Below are positions 1-11,866 of a stretch of 64,000 nt of DNA, one piece after another. The notes under the pieces are model-generated. The model was not told the origin of the DNA and ran no database searches. It worked only from the letters and a program-made list of their open reading frames with translations. The stretch lies in NCBI GenBank assembly GCA_963691655.1, contig OY829326.1:88219235-88283234 (forward strand), in the 5' to 3' direction. A program made the position numbers and the translations under genes. Numbering within the stretch: position 1 is the stretch's first letter; every line of letters begins with the position of its first letter. This DNA comes from Toxonevra muliebris (lineage: Eukaryota > Arthropoda > Insecta > Diptera > Pallopteridae).

Positions 1-1077
1 TCGGTCTGTATGGGATACGATCAGCCAAAAAGTCGTTGTTGACGAAATGGATGGAAACAAATCGCCTGGCATGGGTTAAAAACTACAGCAATTGAACTCT
101 AGCAGACTCGAGAAAAGTTATATGATCGGACAAATTAAACTCAATTTTTTATGCGCATTTGATCTTCTGTACGTGCTTAGCTCAGATATAGAGCAATAGA
201 AGGTTAACTGTGTAGTGAAAATAGTCCAATTCCCATAAAGTCAGATAGTTTGGATGGGTCCCTTATACTATATTGAAGGGACTGTGAATGCCCAAAAATA
301 TGGCCAAAATTTTATGGAGCAATTGTTGTAAGCCAATTGTTGTACGCTTTCGCTCATTAATGACGTTATTTTTCAGGACGACTTCTGCGGCATATGGTAT
401 TATCACGTCAAATTGGCAAGGTTTAGTTAGTAATTAATGCCTAATGTTTGATAACTTTAGAAATAGTAAAAAAGTTAGATTATTGATCCTTATTTGTTTG
501 CAGACTTAAAATGTTTTCGATGATGTTAGAATTTACTGGCGGGAATGATCAGGTAGCTCGCGCGGTTTGAGTCCGATAGAGCACCTCTGTCATATAATGA
601 AACAGAAAGTTGCTCAAAATATGCCAAAGAATAAAAAACTCCTTGCTAGAGTTCTGAAAAAAGTTTAGTATTAAAAAAATAATGATTGATATCCTTAAAG
701 TGCTAGTCGACTCTATGCCATTCAAGATAACGGCCATAATAAATGCTAAGAGACGGGCACCATCATACTAAACAATTTTGCTTATGACTCTATTATGAAA
801 CAAATTAATCTTAGTTTACACCTTCAAAAAATTACAAATATTATTATTTTTACATACTTTTAATCAATACCCTCAAAAACGTGAAATTTCTTCCATATTT
901 TTGTTTTAATTAAAAAGTAATAAAACTTGTGTGTATGTATTATGTTTCTTTTGCAATTTTGTTCATTTTGTTCCCAAAAAAAAAAAATACATTCACTAAA
1001 ACAAAATCAGGTTTAAGTTCCATTTTAAACGATTTTCTTAAAATTGGTGGGTGGTGCGGTTTTTATGACCGCCAGTG
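1..1077 (+). mobile_element. Tc1-like DNA transposon, 3' half, decayed
   Basis: Remains of a Tc1-family transposase read on the plus strand with many frameshifts and stops. Recognisable pieces are a stretch reading LYYIEGTVNAQKYGQ near 265-315, and SPIEHL followed by IMKQKVAQNMPK near 570-635. The latter corresponds to the region around the third catalytic residue of Tc1 transposases (usual form SPDLNPIEHLW). The element ends at 1077 with a terminal repeat whose reverse complement begins CACTGGCGGTCATAAA, followed by TA at 1078-1079 as expected for a Tc1 target duplication. The left end lies outside the window. The frame is broken throughout, so no active enzyme is possible from this copy. 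Confidence 0.8.
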
Positions 1078-1079
1078 TA

Positions 1080-1985
1080 TGTAACGCAAATTTAAATGAT
1101 TTCAACGAAATTTTAATTGATAGACATTTTTTTTAATAAATTCTGTCTTTTATTTTTTTGGAAAAGAAAGTTATAATTTTAAATTATGGTCCTTTATCCT
1201 TTACGCCTTGAATTTTGACGTGATCATATCCGCCAACTAGGGATGTCAATAGCGAAAAGACGATATCCCATGTACCTCTTTAACAAAAATTAAATTTCGC
1301 ACAAAGTTAATTACACTTGCGTCTAAAATGCGAAAATGAATTTAAATTCATGAATTGTAAAAAATTAGGAAAAATAAACTCTATTATTTTTTTATTTTCA
1401 TAACAGCTGCTCTTTTTTTCTTTTTGATTTCGAACTTGTGTCGAGTTTGTCAACTGTTTCGGGGAGTAGGGGCCGGTTAATGAAATATTTTTTGTTGTAT
1501 TAAAATTTAATTTTTGGTAATTTTTACTTAGAGAAAAAACTTATACTCTTTTGCATAAATTGCCTTATTGACAATTTGATGAAGCTTAGATATGCCTAAG
1601 TTAGACAAAATGCCGCAAAAAACTAAGGCAATTTTTCTAAGCAAAACGAATTATGTTCTGATTTTATAAAAAATATGAATATGTGTTCAATCAACAAAAA
1701 TGTCACGCATAAAATAATTTAATATTCCAGTTTTTGAAAAATTTAAAGTTTTTTATAAAATTTTTACGATTAAAAATTGAGTACATGATTTTTTTCTTGC
1801 AAATAACTTTTAGTCAGCCAACCCATACATAGTTAAATCCTTCAAATTCTGTCAACGTCTTAGATGCTCTGATTGGCCTTTTTTTTACTCGCTGTACGTA
1901 CTTCTTTAGAATTTTTTCCGCTCCTGCTGTTGGCTTTACCTATGCGGGTTTCGTTGATTTTCAACATCCGAAAATATATTTCTCT
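1080..1985. other. AT-rich non-coding stretch
   Basis: Long A/T runs and no frame with protein-like content. I see no recognisable gene or element. Confidence 0.6.
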
Positions 1986-1988
1986 TTT

Positions 1989-2310
1989 TTTGGCAATTCT
2001 GATAGAAAAAAGGATGCTGGTTACGAATCGGATGTCAGTTTTTAAAAATTTAAAATGGCAGATCTAATATGGCGAACGATTTTTTTAAAATTGATCTGAT
2101 TCACTTGAAACCCGTTATTCGGGGATTTTCGGGGTCAACGATTACGAATTTAATGCTAGATTTGTAATCAGCGACCCTAAAAACCTCTAAGTAACGATCT
2201 GCGATTTTGAATTTTAAAAAACTTCAAGCGAATACAATGAACTTGAATCCGCATTTTTAATTTTAATAATCTTATATCAGATTCGTAACCAGCGACCACT
2301 GGGTAACGAT
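1989..2310 (+). repeat. Degenerate repeat with recurring GTAAYCAGCGACC motif
   Basis: The motif AGATTYGTAAYCAGCGACC occurs at about 2158-2177 and again at about 2279-2298. An inverted relative (GGTTACGAATC) lies near 2017-2030. Between them recur 'gaacgattt', 'taacgat' and 'gaattttaa' phrases. This is a decayed, internally repeated non-coding element of unknown class. Confidence 0.5.
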
Positions 2311-2573
2311 TTTGAGCCGAATAATTGTTTTCTTTAACAGCTGTTTTCTCGAAAATTTAATTTCGAACATTAGGTCTCTTTTTTTAGTACACCAATGCAC
2401 AATCATACACATATATAATTTTCACTTTACTTGGAATTTTTCATTAATATCTTAGGAGAGTATTCTTGAAATTATAAGGATCCCAAAAATCAAAAGAAAA
2501 AAGTTTCAAATTTTTAACTGGAACTGGCGGTTTGAAACCCCAAAACTCTCCTCTGCGTACGAGCTTGATTGCA

Positions 2574-2673
2574 TGCTATCAAAAGTTTGGTTGTTGTTTC
2601 CCATATAAAATATAAAAAAGTTGTTTGTTTTTTTTCGTTTTATATGGGAAACAACAACAAATTTCTAATAGCA
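2574..2673. repeat. Long hairpin (about 36-nt arms)
   Basis: The left arm starts at 2574 (TGCTATCAAAAGTTTGG, then GTTGTTGTTTCCCATATAAAA). It is matched by the reverse complement of 2638-2673 (TGCTATTAGAAATTTG, then the same 20-base block). The loop is about 26 nt of T-rich sequence. The fold is the size of an animal pre-miRNA but could equally be a small foldback element. No coding content. Confidence 0.6.
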
Positions 2674-2959
2674 TCCAATGAATTATTTCTCGTGGAGACG
2701 GGGTGTTAAGGCTATTGTGGTGAAATTTGATTTGAATTTCATTGCTCAAGGAATGATATAAAATATAAGTTTGCAAACATTTTCAAAATCTCACAGAGGG
2801 GTCCAATAAAATAATTTGTCAGTATCAACGTTTTCATAAAGGCCTAAAGTAATCTCTGGAACTACTGACCCGATTTAAAAAAAAAGCTTTCAGTATTGTA
2901 ATAGTGGCATCTCTGTTTGAACACAGAATACTTTTGTTTTCAATTCAACAAATGGTCAT

Positions 2960-3345
2960 GTCGACTGTCTTACTAACGAAATGCTTGAAGCGACATTACT
3001 GGGGAACCATAGCAAGGAAGACAATGAAAATTTGTGTGCGAATTTGGGAATTCAGTTGTAGTCGTTGGGAGGGTCTATGAGAAAAAGAAGACGATGACAG
3101 TTTATGTGTCAACGCGGTATGTTGTAGTAGCTGTTAAACCGAATTTGGTTGTTTTGGGCTTCCATACAAGTCAATTGCTTGAAAAAAATATTAAGGAACA
3201 ATAGTAAGAAAGATGATGACGGTTTGTGTGTTTAAGAAGAATGTGAGCACGTTAATATGAACACAAATTAGAATAATTAGATTTAGATCAATCGCAGAGC
3301 TTTGCCATTTACCGTCCTTGTACAAAATCTCAGTGCTGTAAATGG
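2960..3345 (-). repeat. Dispersed repeat R, minus orientation
   Basis: Read on the minus strand, this carries the same phrases (CTTCCTTGCTATGG, TTTCATTGTCTTCCTTGC, and internal units of about 120-130 bp) seen in plus orientation at 5210-5640, 6880-7440 and 10740-11597. The piece at 3310-3345 (TTGTACAAAATCTCAGTGCTGTAAATGG) is a plus-oriented fragment. It is an uninterrupted version of the site occupied by a SINE at 11.6 kb. Confidence 0.6.
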
Positions 3346-4401
3346 CTTAGCAGATATACCCAAAGTAGTATTAGGATTGTGTGCGGCACACCCACTTACC
3401 CAAAAGTTTTCATATCTAGTTTGAAGATATACGTACGCGATTTGGTTAATATCGGATTAAGATTCTGCAAACGTATAAAGAACAAACATGTTGCATTTAA
3501 TTTTATTCATTCATTATTCATTAGTTTCAATAAAAACCTTTGCTTTACTAACTCTGGAACCATAACGCTCTTTTATATTACGTTAAGACCGACGCTGTGT
3601 AAACTTTACGTGCAGATGAATATCCTACCGATATGCTTTAATCATTTCAATGTGTCTAACGCTAACCGTTAGACCCATCACGTTAACTCCATGGGTTGAT
3701 CCCAGTTGTCAGTTGTTAGGATATAATTTTGCTTGTTAAAATGGAATTTAAAAATTTATACAATTGTATCACCCTATGTGATCCGTGAACAAAATGAATT
3801 TGCTGAATTATAGATATTTAAAGTATGAGGTTATCCGAGTTGTGCTCGGTACCCATGTGTTAAGATTCTTTTGCTTTATCATCCTAACTTTCATAAGGAA
3901 CACATCTTGAGCACGTCACGCTTAAGTAATCTTTTCTCTAGAATTCTTCTTAATATCAATTATATATATGAAACTATTCAAACTTACACTTGAAGTTTAT
4001 CATTAAAATATTGTTGAAATTAACACGAACTCATCAGTTGTAATTATTTCATTAAAACAAGCTAATTGCAACCCTAATACTGTAGAGTGCATTCCTAGAG
4101 GACGCTACACCCGCTTGTTAAACATCTTCAACTCAAGCAAGAGCTGAAACACAATGTTTTGCAGTATAAATTGTTATTTTTTTATTTTATTGAATTATTT
4201 ATTCGTAAACAAACTTAAAAATATAATACAACTCCATTTTATTAAAAAAGAAGAGTTTTGAAAAATTGAATTTTGATGCTCACCACAAATTGCAGATTTT
4301 TTGTATTTTACGAACATTATGGTGGGAAAAAGTCCCGAAAATATCAGGGATCATAAATTAGATATAATTAATCTCGTTATTTCCAAAAAACCTTCCGTGA
4401 T
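3346..4401. other. Non-coding stretch
   Basis: Only a chance frame of 97 codons (3379-3672) with no ATG-based protein character. No gene or repeat I can name. Confidence 0.5.
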
Positions 4402-5115
4402 CAGGGCTCGGACTTTACTAGGATCGTAGAAAATTTACTAGGTTTTTTGCAAAATTTTAAAACCAACTTCATCACTCCGCTCGAGCTAAAATCTACTGCG
4501 TTTTTTTTTCGTTGCAAACTCCTTGAGCAAAAAGGTTTGATACCACTGTTTTTTAAAAATCAGCTCATGTCAAATGTGTGAATGGCTAAATTGTTGAAAT
4601 CTTTGCTCGAAGGTGGTACAAAACCACTTTTTTTGGGCCTTTGCGCATTTTTTTTGTATCATTTTTGTCATTAAAGAAATGGTAAAAACAAAATTATTCA
4701 TTTTTTTAAATGTATGTTTGTTTTTAAATAAAATACTTTTTATACTACAATGGGGAAAACATGGTTATGCCAAAAAATTGGGGTGTTCTTTTTATGAAAT
4801 TGTCGTCGAACAAAAAGATAAACAAAAAAATCACTACACAAATAGAACTTGCATAAGAAAAAAAGCTGAATGTAAAAATTTGAGGTATCTACCGGGAGCA
4901 GTAAAGAACCCGCACAGTCGGCATGACTATAATGATTTTTTATGTTTTTTTTTGTGGTTTTTTATGTAGGAATTTTTTTAATATACATATTTCTATTAAA
5001 AAATATTTATTTTCTTATGTTACGAAAATTTAAGAATTTGTTATGGAAATTTTGGTTTCGCTAGGTTTTTTTCTATCATTTACTACTATATTAGATTTCC
5101 GAGCTCCGAACCCTG
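4402..5115. mobile_element. hAT-like non-autonomous element (MITE)
   Basis: The left end at 4402 reads CAGGGCTCGGACTTTACTAG. The right end, reverse-complemented from 5115, reads CAGGGTTCGGAGCTCGG. Inside both ends are matching subterminal pieces (ACTAGGTTTTTT on the left; AAAACCTAG on the reverse-complemented right). The flanking 8-mers TCCGTGAT (4394-4401) and CCCTTGAT (5116-5123) agree at 6 of 8 positions, as expected for an old hAT target duplication. CAGGG termini and 8-bp duplications are typical of hAT elements. The 118-codon frame inside it (4613-4969) shows no transposase signature, so the 714-bp element depended on a partner. Confidence 0.7.
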
Positions 5116-5209
5116 CCCTTGATTGAAAGCCGTATCCTGCTGTCATTAATATGTGTAAATATAAATATAGTACTTTGTATCGTAGTTAGAACTTCAAAGA
5201 CATATTAAT

Positions 5210-5640
5210 TACAATAGTCGCTGAGCTTCGCTGATAATACAAAAATTACAACATCAAACATTTTCAAAGGAAAAGGTCATATTAGCGTGCCAGCCTCCGA
5301 TCTAATTATTGGATTTATGATTCATATTATTTAAATAGGTTGTTCCACTTCCACTTGTCCCATGGTGCTTCTCAGTTAATGGAATCAACATCTCATCTTA
5401 ACATATAAACCGTCATCACCTTTCTTGCTACGGCTCCCCAATAACTACTAACTACCAACATTCCGCCTTCACACACTAACTTTAAATGCCTTTTTTGTTA
5501 TTGTTCCTCACACATGCCGCTTTAAGCGATCCATTTTTATAAGAGCTGGTACCCCTATTTGTCTACAAATGACTACATGCGGTCCAATAACAACACAAAG
5601 CTTTCACAACTCTTTAACTTTATAAAAAGTTTTTAATAAA
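5210..5640 (+). repeat. Dispersed repeat R, plus copy
   Basis: Collinear with 10740-11010. Shared phrases include AAAATTACAACA, AGCGTGCCAGCCTCC, CACTTCCACTT, CATCTTAACATA and TTCACACAC. Only its 5' portion is matched. No coding content. Confidence 0.65.
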
Positions 5641-6062
5641 TGAAAAATATTATCTATTTTTAACAAAATCGTGGCTTTACAAAAAAACATTTTGATTTTG
5701 GATGAAAATTATAAATATTTATGTGGGGAAAAAATCCTTCCATCAATTACTAAAAAATATATTTATAGAGCTTGTGTGAAAACTTGAGACTGATCGGTTG
5801 AGTCGTTTTCTAGAAATCTTGCTCATCGAGTTTGAAAACACAGTTTTGAGGAAAACGTATTCAAAGTTTTAAAAGCTCTTTACACGTAGTGAATTCGTCT
5901 TTACAAATATGCATGTAACTTCAAGAATATTTATCGGATCCATGTGAAATTTTCAGATAACATATTTAAATAAAGAATGTTCACGAAAAAATTTTTACAT
6001 TTTATTTTGATTTGTTCTTTGAATTAAAAGTAATTTTCGAACTTTTGTTTTCACACTCCCCA
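5641..6062. other. Non-coding stretch with decayed repeat
   Basis: Contains phrases such as 'gagtcgttttctagaaatcttgc' and 'tcaagaatatttatcggatcc' that resemble the repeat at 7850-8160 in style but not by clear alignment. No gene seen. Confidence 0.4.
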
Positions 6063-6690
6063 TTAGCGTTTTAACACCGCTTTCACCAACCGTTTTAGTC
6101 GCTCAGTAGAATAATGGATTGTAGCCAAATTCGGCCAGAATAGAGGTGGGTTTGCGTGCAATAAAGGCAATAAACGTTTTTGCAAACACTCTTTAATGTA
6201 AATGGTTCTATTCATGGTACCCGGAATAACGAATGGCTTTGTATATTTTCCACAGCTGCAAATTGCTTGCCATACCATAAACTTTTTTGCAAATTTTTCC
6301 ACTTTTTTAAACTTATACCTCTTCATAACACCACCTCTAAACTTTGCTGTATAAAACTGTATACCAGGCAGTTGTCGAAAATCGGCTTTTACCATCGTTT
6401 CATCGTCCATCAATACACATCCTTTAAAATTTCTTAGAATATTTTCACTAAGCTTTCTTGCACGCGTTTTTGCAGGTTTATCCACTTTATCGTTCCGATT
6501 TGGCACTGTAATCACTTTATATGACTTCAAGCCATATTTAGTTTTGACTTTGTGCACATAGCCAAAAGAAATATTGTATTTTTTAGCTAAATCGCGAATG
6601 GAAAGATGAGGATTCGATTTCAGATCTGTTTTAATTTTATTGGCTAACCGTTGGTTCATAAAACCATTTTTGCGTCCCGAATCGCGCTTT
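6063..6690 (-). pseudogene. Tc1/mariner-superfamily transposase, truncated and dead
   Basis: A minus-strand frame of about 198 codons. Residues 1-50 look like a helix-turn-helix (LSIRDLAKKYNISFGYVHKV). At about residues 79-95 is the first catalytic segment, LMDDETMVKADFRQLPG. Then come FMVWQAICSCGKYTKPFV (about 128-145) and the second catalytic segment, LFWPNLATIHYS (about 173-184). In the family this second segment normally carries Asp (FWPDLASCHY), and here it is Asn. The frame ends soon after, without the third catalytic acid. Coding similarity continues upstream to about 6690 (reading DSGRKNGF), suggesting the original start was further upstream. The loss of catalytic residues makes it a pseudogene. 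Its terminal repeats were not located. Confidence 0.85.
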
Positions 6691-6699
6691 CGAGAAGTC

Positions 6700-6879
6700 T
6701 ATTGTGTTTCTAGAAAATGTAAAAATTGTATTTGAAAATGTAAAAATTTTTCACAGAATTCTATTGACAAGTCATATTTTCATTGCAAATCCTCAGATAT
6801 CCAATAACGAAAATTCAGGTTATATGAAAACTCTTTTCCATTGCCATCTACTTCATTTTTGTACCAATGTATTTTCAAT
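6700..6879. other. Short non-coding spacer
   Basis: AT-rich sequence between the transposase remnant and the next R repeat. Nothing recognisable. Confidence 0.4.
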
Positions 6880-7440
6880 CTACATTTTTGTACGAAATTT
6901 CAGTACTCTTCTGTAAATGGTTACGGCGATATATCGAAAAATGTATTCGAGTAGTATGGGAGGTGCCACGCCCACTTGTTCAAAAATGACCGAGTTCTGC
7001 AATACCACTAACATCCTGCTTTCACACACAATTTTTCATTGTTTTACTTTACGTTATTTCAACATTTCGTTTGTATTGTATATGGCACGCCTACTAATCC
7101 CCGCCTATCTACATTCTTTCCATAGAGTTCCATTGACAATTAAGGTTTCCGCACTAAATCTTAGAGCTGTACTACAAACGTTTTTTGAGATATTCCACAA
7201 TTCAGATTTAGGATACCATATATGGGACGTGCCCTCTAGCAAGGTACAAATAATATAAATTAGAAATAGACTGTATTTGGAAGCCTGCTAAGAACAATTA
7301 TTTCTCAGAATTTCATTGTAATATTTTTAGGGATTAAAGAGCTATGGCGAAACTTTTATTTCTTTTTTGTATGGGAGATGCCCTCTAGCGGCGAGATTCG
7401 GAAGTTAAATATAGCCCATTTGGTTCAACCGTTTCGAAGC
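6880..7440 (+). repeat. Dispersed repeat R, plus copy
   Basis: Begins with TTGTACGAAATTTCAGTACT and TCTGTAAATGG, then GGCGATATA, GGAGGTGCCACGCCCACTTG, TTCACACACAA and a CCGCCTATC-ATTCTTTC block. All of these recur at 10.7-11.9 kb. It provides a second uninterrupted version of the SINE target site. Two frames of 70 and 113 codons here are chance frames. Confidence 0.65.
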
Positions 7441-7450
7441 CTATAAGGAA

Positions 7451-7516
7451 CATCGGCATCGGCTTCGGCAAAAAATGGCCGAAGTTTTGACCGAAGTATT
7501 TAGCCGAAGCCGAAGA
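7451..7516 (+). repeat. GGCCGAAG-rich repeat fragment
   Basis: Dense CTTCGGC and GCCGAAG words, including GGCTTCGGCAAAAAAT. A related fragment lies at 9136-9220. Probably the subterminal repeat region of a DNA transposon; the class is unknown. Confidence 0.55.
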
Positions 7517-7849
7517 TTATAAGCATTTTAGTTTACAATAATTTTTACTATTGATTGGCAGTAAAAATTGATACAAATAAATAAATGTTAAGTGGTTATA
7601 TAAAGTATTTACATTACAATTTCTGTGTTATGTTTTCTCCGTTTGCTTGTTCCATTTTTACTTTTGAAGTAACCCACAGATTTACAACCGTACAAACAGT
7701 AATCAGTGTGTTTCTTTTAACGAACAACCTGCTGGAGCTAATACAATTTGAGGCAGCAGAAGTAAGCCAAACTTTTTACTTTTTAAGGAAGCGTGAATTG
7801 TAAGAAAAGCCGACATTTTCCATTACTGGAGCTTCACTTTTGTTTTTGC

Positions 7850-8160
7850 TTTCAAGGAGGTCAAAAAAATTGAAAATTGTTTTGGCTATAATCGCTCTAG
7901 AATATATGTGCAAAGGGATTCTTTGAAATTCACAGTCGATTGAAAGTTACAGATGTTTATTTGCAGGCCCTGATACAGCAGTCATGCATATTTGACCTTT
8001 GAAACTAGTTTTTCTCAAAACAGCATTTTTTCGAAATGGCTGCCACGATATCTCAAAACCTAATGAACTGATTGCGCTTAAATTTTCATCGTATCTTCAA
8101 TGCATCAGTAGTTCTACTCCGTCCGAACCAGGATCATTGTGATATCTCTTAATGTGTTTT
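7850..8160 (+). repeat. Dispersed repeat T, copy 1
   Basis: Aligns by eye with 16165-16470. Shared phrases are CTCTAGAATAT, GAAAGTTA, ATGCATA, TTTTTCTCAAAAC, ATGGCTGCCAC, AACTAATGAAC and CCAGGATCATTGTGAT. Non-coding, with no terminal repeats found. Confidence 0.65.
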
Positions 8161-9135
8161 ATTTAAATTTCAATAATTGAAAAAATGACAAAAATCAAAT
8201 ACTTATTTTCAAAACTAGATAGATAAAAATATAAACTGTTAATGACTTAACTAAAAGAACATAAGTACAATAAGACTATTCAATATTTTTACCTAACCCT
8301 CTAGATTCCAAGCGTGTCTCTAGACAGCATCATCAAAACGGATTTAATTACCACCTAGAAAGTTTTTTGTTGCAAATATGGAATTTCCCAAGCTTTCAAA
8401 AAAATGCTTTAGTTATGTTTTATTATGATGTTAGCGACAGTCAAAGTCAAAATTTGTCAAAAACAAAAAAATTAGTTATTTTGTTTGAATTAGAGATAAA
8501 AATAAAAAAATAAATAAAATACTTCCCTTCATACTTGCCAGATAAAAAAACTAGCTGTGAGTAGTTAGGAAATTAAATGTTTTATACAAAATATTCAGTT
8601 ATTTAAAAAAAATTGGTAAAAAGTTTATTCAAAAACAAACACTATTAGGCACTCAACTTTTCCGGGTTCATAAAACCACGCCCATTAAATTTTTTAGGGT
8701 TTTGCGATCAGATTTACGCTTTTTACATTAAAATTTATCAATCCCAATTTTTTTAAATCAGTCAAACATTTGGGAACTAGAGGGCTCTGGTTACGGATAC
8801 AGGTCTATCGATTAATACGCTGAATCAATCTTTGATTTTAGATAAGCAGAATCATGGGAGCCTTGGCCAACTTTTTTTTTGACACAGGTGTCGTTCAAGA
8901 CACTCGGTTTACAGATATATAGTCGATGTAACTTTATATTTTGACGCAAACAAATTTTTAAATGATTCTTGAAATAAATAATATTTGTCAGCTCCTTCGA
9001 CAATGAACAGTTATTTAGTGTTACTGGTCAGCTTTTTATTTGGAGTATCTACTATTTATATTTTTCTGTATATGTTTGCAAATGCATAGGTAAAAAATAT
9101 TTACTTTCAGATTTTTATTTTTTATATATTAAAAA
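8161..9135. other. Non-coding stretch
   Basis: AT-rich, with no protein-like frame and no repeat that I can match elsewhere in the window. Confidence 0.5.
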
Positions 9136-9220
9136 TCCTTCGGTCTTCGGCCGAAGGTTAGATGAATGGCCGAAGTTCGGCTTCGGCTTCGGCCAAAAAA
9201 TCACCTTCGGTCGGACACTA
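9136..9220 (+). repeat. GGCCGAAG-rich repeat fragment, second copy
   Basis: Contains GGCTTCGGCCAAAAAATC and CTTCGGTCGGACACTAG. Related to 7451-7516. The CTAGTGTCCGACCGAAGG read on the minus strand could be a transposon terminus. Confidence 0.55.
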
Positions 9221-10739
9221 GTATATAGATATATGTTGGTAGATATGTATGTATAAACATTAAAAGTTATAATTTTTGATTTAGACATGTGCCATTTAAA
9301 ATTGGAAAACAATAAAGAAAAGAAACTAAACAATTCACGAAAATTTGGTACTATACTACAACGGATGTGAATATAGCAGCAAAAATATAAGATTGTAGAT
9401 ATTTAATTAATTAAATATAAGCATTTAAAACTGAATTGCAGGCAAAAAATTATGCGAAATCAAAAATGTTATGATGCTGATTGCGGTTGATGGAAAACAA
9501 GGGTGTCTACATAAAAGAAAATAAAAAACACAAAACAAAAAACAAAAAAAGCAAAGCAAGGACGCAAATGTATAAAAAGGAAGCACATGCATTTATATTA
9601 TTTTCCTATGATGAACAACATAATGTCTGCTACATGGGAACCCTACACACACACCCTCATATACATATCATTTCAATCAAACGAAAAGGATAAAATGTGC
9701 GAATGCAGTAAAGGGAGGGAAGAGAGACGATTGGAATGAAATGGAAGTAAGTATCTATGTTGCTGTGCTGCCGAAGCGGAAATGGATGCACACAAAGTGG
9801 AACAAATGAACAAAAAATTGTTTAACAATGCAAACTCAAAACGACGGATAGGAAGCAACCACAACCATTATCATCATAACGACAGCATCATTTCCATACC
9901 AACCAACGAAATCCAAAGTGTAAACATTAAGCAACAAACCCCCAAGTCCCAACGAAGCTCAAACTGATATGCCATATTTTTATATACAAGAATACACTTA
10001 CATACATACATATATACCTACATACACATATATATATATATATATATTAAAATGTACGTATATAAAAATAAACTAAAACGAGATTGAAACGGTATTTATT
10101 TCAATGGAAGAAGAAAAAAGCGTTTTTGAATGACAAACAAGCAGCTTTCTTCTACCAGAACACCACACAGTCTCTGCGGCAGCACCAACAAACAATTTTC
10201 AAATTCATTTCGCACACAGTTTATGCATGTGTGCAAAATATTTACATACATACATACCTATACATATTCAAAGCTAAGTGATGCAATAAAAACCGTACGG
10301 AAATAAAATTGCATTCGAACATGGTTTTAGATTAGAGCCTGGTGTGCCTGGCGTATACTCGCACGAGCAATTACTGCTTTCTTAGCAACACATTTTCTTA
10401 TAATTAATTTTTACTACAAAAGAATTGTGGAGTCTATTGCTGGTGGGCATGTTGCTAGCTCCATTGTATTATATGTAGTATGTTGTAAATAGATTTGGAA
10501 GAGCTTTATTAAAAACACGCTGTATTTATCGTTGTCAGACCTACAGACGTACGAGAATGGAAAGGAGTTTTTAAATAGGACAATATTTGCCTAAAGAAAT
10601 ATCTAGGTATGTAGGTACATGCATATTTTAATTTTGAAATAGAGGTGTGAATAAGAAAAATGATTATCGCATTTCATAGTCGATAAGATGCTTTATTGTT
10701 GAATTCAAACTTGTTTTCTAAATTGTTTTTATTAAAAAT
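9221..10739. other. Non-coding stretch with microsatellites
   Basis: Holds CATA and TA simple repeats at about 9995-10050 and ACATA runs near 10240-10265. A 61-codon ATG frame (9782-9967), rich in Asn, His and Ser, has no recognisable domain, and I treat it as unproven. No other gene seen. Confidence 0.5.
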
Positions 10740-11597
10740 TAGCGAAGGCTTTGCTCAGATACGCTGTCCGGCAGTGGGAAAGTTTGGGTAATACGAAAAT
10801 TACAACAACAAATAACCTTTCCAATAGAAAGGACCATATGAGCGTGCCAGCCTCCAAACTAAATCTAGTTATTGTATTAATCATTCATTGCATTTACATG
10901 GGTAGTTTCACTTCCACTTTTCCAATAGTCTCAACATCTTAACATAACTACTAACCACCAAATAAACTTTCATTGTTTTCCTTGCTATTGTTCTCCATAT
11001 ATGACGTTTTAAGCAATCCGTTTGTTTGGGAAGTTCCACTTCACCTTGTCCAAACACAACCACAATCTGCCCTATAAATATTACTAACATACCGCCTTCA
11101 CACACAAACTTTCATTGTCTTCCTTGCAATTGTTTCTCAGATCTATGTATCTTTTCAAACACTTCCTTTGTATGGAAGCTGCCACGCCCACTTTCTTTAA
11201 ACCACTCACTTTTTTTCGCTGCGTTACTTCCCACTGGCAACCAAACCTGTCGTCCCAACTAACAATACTGCAGAACAAATAATTTAGGAAAACACCGTGT
11301 TGAAAATAAGGGTTGCATGGGAGGTGCCACACCCACTAACTCAAGCCACCCATATTTTGCCCACAGAATTCATCTATTGACAAAACAAATGTTCTTATTT
11401 TTTATGGCATAGTTTTGTATAAATAAATGAAAGGACTCCGCCCACTACTCCACGCCTATCCATATCTTTCTCACAGAATAATGTTGACAAATAATATTTC
11501 CGTTCCAAATCTTAGAGCCGTACTAGAAATGATTGCTGTGATTTTTTTTTTACTGTGGCATGCCATTATTAGCCAACATCCTTGTACCAAATCTCAG
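10740..11597 (+). repeat. Dispersed repeat R, longest copy
   Basis: Starts with a GCTTTGCTCAGA-type sequence shared with 5215-5235. It runs through several units of about 120-130 bp carrying TTCACACACAAACTTTCATTG, CTTCCTTGCAATTGTTTCTC and GCCACGCCCACTT. It is interrupted by the SINE at 11602-11866 and resumes at 11871 (CTGTAAATGG, AGATATACC) to about 11960. Frames of 60-85 codons on both strands here are chance frames. Confidence 0.7.
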
Positions 11598-11601
11598 TAT
11601 T

Positions 11602-11866
11602 ACTACTACTACTACTATTATGGCACAATAGCCCATGGAGGGCCAAGGCCAAGCTGTTTCGCATCCATTCATGTTGTGTGAGAGTTATATTTATGCCTTA
11701 TCCGAACGGCGAAGTGAAAAGCTTTTCATAGGCATTTTTTATTCTTGGAGGTTTGCCATTGCCAGCCAAGAGGTATGCCGTGCAGACAAATTTTTATTTT
11801 TTCTATTGTTTGATTTTTGAGCATGCCGAGATATGAATCCGTGCACCTCTGCGTGGTGCTTCGGCC
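11602..11866 (-). mobile_element. tRNA-derived SINE, copy A (5'-truncated head)
   Basis: Minus-oriented. The 3' tail is a (TAG)n simple repeat (11602-11618, read as ACT repeats on plus). The body includes CCATGGGCTATTGTGCC and GCCTATGAAAAGCTTTTC. The head is a decayed tRNA-like part with a B-box-like GATTCATATCT. The A-box half seen in copies B and C is missing. TATT at 11598-11601 and TATT at 11867-11870 flank it as a likely target duplication. The surrounding R repeat is continuous at 3310-3345 and 6880-6925, which are natural empty sites. Confidence 0.8.

Noticed and set aside
4613..4969. 118-codon plus-strand frame
   Set aside because: Lies within the hAT-like MITE, dominated by Phe/Lys from A/T runs, with no transposase motif.
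7440..9225. The two GGCCGAAG-rich fragments as the two ends of one 1.8-kb element
   Set aside because: The best-matching words are in the same orientation, not inverted, and there is no transposase between them.
9782..9967. 61-codon ATG frame rich in Asn/His/Ser
   Set aside because: No domain, no splice signals in support, and a microsatellite-rich neighbourhood. It may be untranslated sequence; not called as a gene.
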